NCBI GenBank assembly: GCA_021841795.1
Contig: JAKCDN010000117.1
Coordinates: 1 to 8,684 of the forward strand
Direction: 5' to 3'
DNA: 8,684 bases
Origin: Acidobacteriota bacterium
GTDB lineage: Bacteria > Acidobacteriota > Terriglobia > Terriglobales > Acidobacteriaceae
The notes below the pieces were generated by a model. It saw only the letters and a program-made list of their open reading frames with translations, had not been told where the DNA came from and did no database searches. Both the position numbers and the translations under genes were made by a program. Shown piece by piece: positions 7,094 through 8,684 of the stretch. Position 1 is the first letter of the stretch. Each line of letters begins with the position of its first letter.

Positions 7094-8684
7094 CTATGGC
7101 GCGTACGCTTTGGGCGCCGTCGTTTCAGTTCGCGTCTCGCTTCCGCCGCCTTCGATACTGACGCTATCATCGCGGCTATGGAAAATCAAAGCCTCGCCGG
7201 TTACGCGGCCGTGATCCGGATCGCTCATGGACGGCGGAACTTGGGCGGTCCCGGTTAAAACGTAGTCTCCCGTCAGGCCGGAGTAGACCAGCTTCTCGCC
7301 GGTTCCGCGACGGCCCTGAGAGGTCAATAAAACGTGCCCCGTTGCCGTCATGCGATCGACCTGCGTCTGGCCATCGTCCGAGGCGGTTGCGGGAATCAGC
7401 CGCAGCTCCACGGCATCGGATACGGAGGTGGCGGTTGTCGTCTCTGCAACCACGGTTCCCGCTACCCCCCCGCGCATCACCACCCGGTGCTCGGCATCGG
7501 AGTACCAAAGGTCGCCGCCACGCACCCGGATCACGGAAGGTGAAGAGGTCTTGCGCTCGTCTTGCGCCCCTCCCGGGATGCCTTGCGCCCGCCCTGCGCT
7601 CACCAGCACAGCGCGCACCGGCTCGCTGGCGTTACCGGTGCGCGCCGTGAATGTATCCCGGTGCTGGTCCAGCACGATCTCCGGCGCGGCCACCGAGCTT
7701 GCCTGTTGCCAAAGCCGCGCATGCCCGCTGAATGTAGCCTGTCCCGTGGACTCATTAAGATGCACCTCATCGGCAATCGCGTGCGCCGGCCCATTGCCTG
7801 CCAGGCCAGACCCGCTCTGAGCGCCGGCTTTGCCTGCGCTCGCCGGATTGGCGCCCTGCCACGTGGCTTTCACGTTGCCGCGGGCATAAGCGTCCCCTGA
7901 CTGCCGCGACACATCCACCTTCTCCGCGATCAGATTCAGGCCGTTGTCCACAATGCGCGGCTCGCCTGTCGTGCGCGCATGGCCCGTCAGATGCAGCAGA
8001 TCGCCGTCGCCCTCATATACCGCCCTCTCGGCCGTGGCACGCAGAGGCGGTTGCGGTTGCGCGCCGGGGGCCGATGCCGGCTGCTCAAGGAGCGCTACAT
8101 GCCCATCGAGCTCGGCCGTCTGCAGGTCGGGCGCTGCTCCCGCCTGCGCGTCACGATTGCTTCCCTGCCCGCTGCTTCCCGCTCCCTTGCCGCCCGCTCG
8201 TATTTCTTGCGTCTCCCGGTTCTCCTGCTGGCGGAAGTTTGCCGTGAGCCGGTCGCCTCGTGCGATCTGATGCTCTCCTTTCGCAGTGACCTGTTCCATC
8301 AGGGCATGCCCCGTGCCCACCAGTGAACGCAAGGCTGACGACTCGCCGAACATGCCCGTCACCTCATCCGCCTGCATCCGGGCGGGCTGCGCGGGAGCAT
8401 TGCCGCGGCGGCTTTCGCTGGTGATCGTCACCCCGCCGAAACCGCGAATCGTCTGCGGCTCCAGGTGTGCGCTGCCCGCGGCGCGCGACGCGCGGAACTC
8501 CAGATCCGCAACCTGCGATCGCCAGGTGCGCCGCACCCGAATCGATCGCCCGGTGGATTCCGAAACGGTCTCATCGCTCTGGAAATCCACACTCCGCTCC
8601 AGGTGCGCCCTCTGCAACTGCCCCTGCTCGGTAAAATTCAGATCCGCTGTAGGCGAGGTTCCATGGACGACGCGGCCGGGCTGC
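7094..8684 (-). CDS. lptA: multi-repeat LptA/OstA-family periplasmic LPS transport protein (N-terminus beyond right edge)
   Basis: The frame is open from the TAG at 7094-7096 to the right edge with no stop, giving 530 complete codons. The true start, and any signal peptide or LptC-like anchor, lie outside. The sequence repeats a beta-strand motif of the form A-[DE]-x-h-x-h...G-x-h-x-h-x-G-x-[AV], typical of OstA/LptA beta-jellyroll slices. Examples are ADEVTGMFGESS (about 8371), AERAVYEGDGDLLHLTGHAR (about 8040), AEKVDVSRQSGDAYARGNVK (about 7930), ADEVHLNESTGQATFSGHAR (about 7770) and GEKLVYSGLTGDYVLTGTAQ (about 7305). The last domain before the stop is the most LptA-like (ATGHVLLTSQGRR to SIEGG). 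Gly/Ala/Ser-rich linkers lie near 8170-8220 and 7805-7850. Ordinary LptA is about 185 residues, so this one is greatly expanded. Its place directly before lptB supports an Lpt bridge role. The gene symbol is by family and position; it may instead be named as an OstA-like or fused LptC-LptA protein. Confidence 0.82.
   Translation of the reverse strand, partial: QPGRVVHGTSPTADLNFTEQGQLQRAHLERSVDFQSDETVSESTGRSIRVRRTWRSQVADLEFRASRAAGSAHLEPQTIRGFGGVTITSESRRGNAPAQPARMQADEVTGMFGESSALRSLVGTGHALMEQVTAKGEHQIARGDRLTANFRQQENRETQEIRAGGKGAGSSGQGSNRDAQAGAAPDLQTAELDGHVALLEQPASAPGAQPQPPLRATAERAVYEGDGDLLHLTGHARTTGEPRIVDNGLNLIAEKVDVSRQSGDAYARGNVKATWQGANPASAGKAGAQSGSGLAGNGPAHAIADEVHLNESTGQATFSGHARLWQQASSVAAPEIVLDQHRDTFTARTGNASEPVRAVLVSAGRAQGIPGGAQDERKTSSPSVIRVRGGDLWYSDAEHRVVMRGGVAGTVVAETTTATSVSDAVELRLIPATASDDGQTQVDRMTATGHVLLTSQGRRGTGEKLVYSGLTGDYVLTGTAQVPPSMSDPDHGRVTGEALIFHSRDDSVSIEGGGSETRTETTAPKAYAP

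Noticed and set aside
6052..7161. A 369-codon plus-strand open frame spanning the gap and lptB
   Set aside because: It is antisense to the complete LptB motifs, crosses the intergenic region and enters the end of rpoN. It has no protein-like domain structure.
8615..8617. A TTG start for the LptA-like gene within the window
   Set aside because: The frame stays open to the right edge and upstream codons continue the same protein style, with no signal peptide after the TTG. The gene is 5' truncated by the window.

Overview
The window reads as a piece of a GC-rich Gram-negative chromosome, most likely an acidobacterium (Acidobacteriota, Terriglobia-like). This rests on the style of the RpoN N-terminus, a lipopolysaccharide-transport/sigma-54 gene cluster, and a very long, repeat-built LptA/OstA-type protein. 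The taxonomic call is inference from remembered family traits, not from a search. No mobile element, CRISPR array, tRNA or rRNA was seen.

Left part (1-4298, plus strand). The last 33 codons of an unrecognised gene end at 104. A gene-free 207-base stretch follows, holding a small GC-rich hairpin and a weak sigma-70-like promoter. Then comes one large gene (312-4298) for a secreted protein of 1328 residues. It has a signal peptide, a LamG/concanavalin-like jelly-roll, a tryptophan-rich middle region, a long helical region with conserved-looking acidic and aromatic clusters, and a C-terminal CARDB-like beta domain. It is probably a carbohydrate-active enzyme or binding protein acting outside the cytoplasm, but I cannot assign a family.

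Middle (4299-4503). Two convergent genes meet here. The 205-base gap holds two strong hairpins, plausibly transcription terminators, although neither has an adjacent U-tract.

Right part (4504-8684, minus strand). In transcription order, right to left, the genes are a multi-repeat LptA/OstA-like protein (its N-terminus lies beyond the right edge), lptB 25 bases later, a 246-base gap with lower GC and inverted repeats, and rpoN (sigma-54). LptA-type proteins form the periplasmic bridge and LptB is the cytoplasmic ATPase of the Lpt lipopolysaccharide exporter. The lptA-lptB-rpoN order is the classical one in Gram-negative bacteria. Here rpoN is the last gene, so the genes that often follow it (hpf/raiA, ptsN, rapZ) are absent from this spot.

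I found no convincing new multi-gene system. The items most worth a second look are the unassigned LamG-containing secreted protein, the expanded LptA-like repeat protein, and the structured low-GC lptB-rpoN gap.
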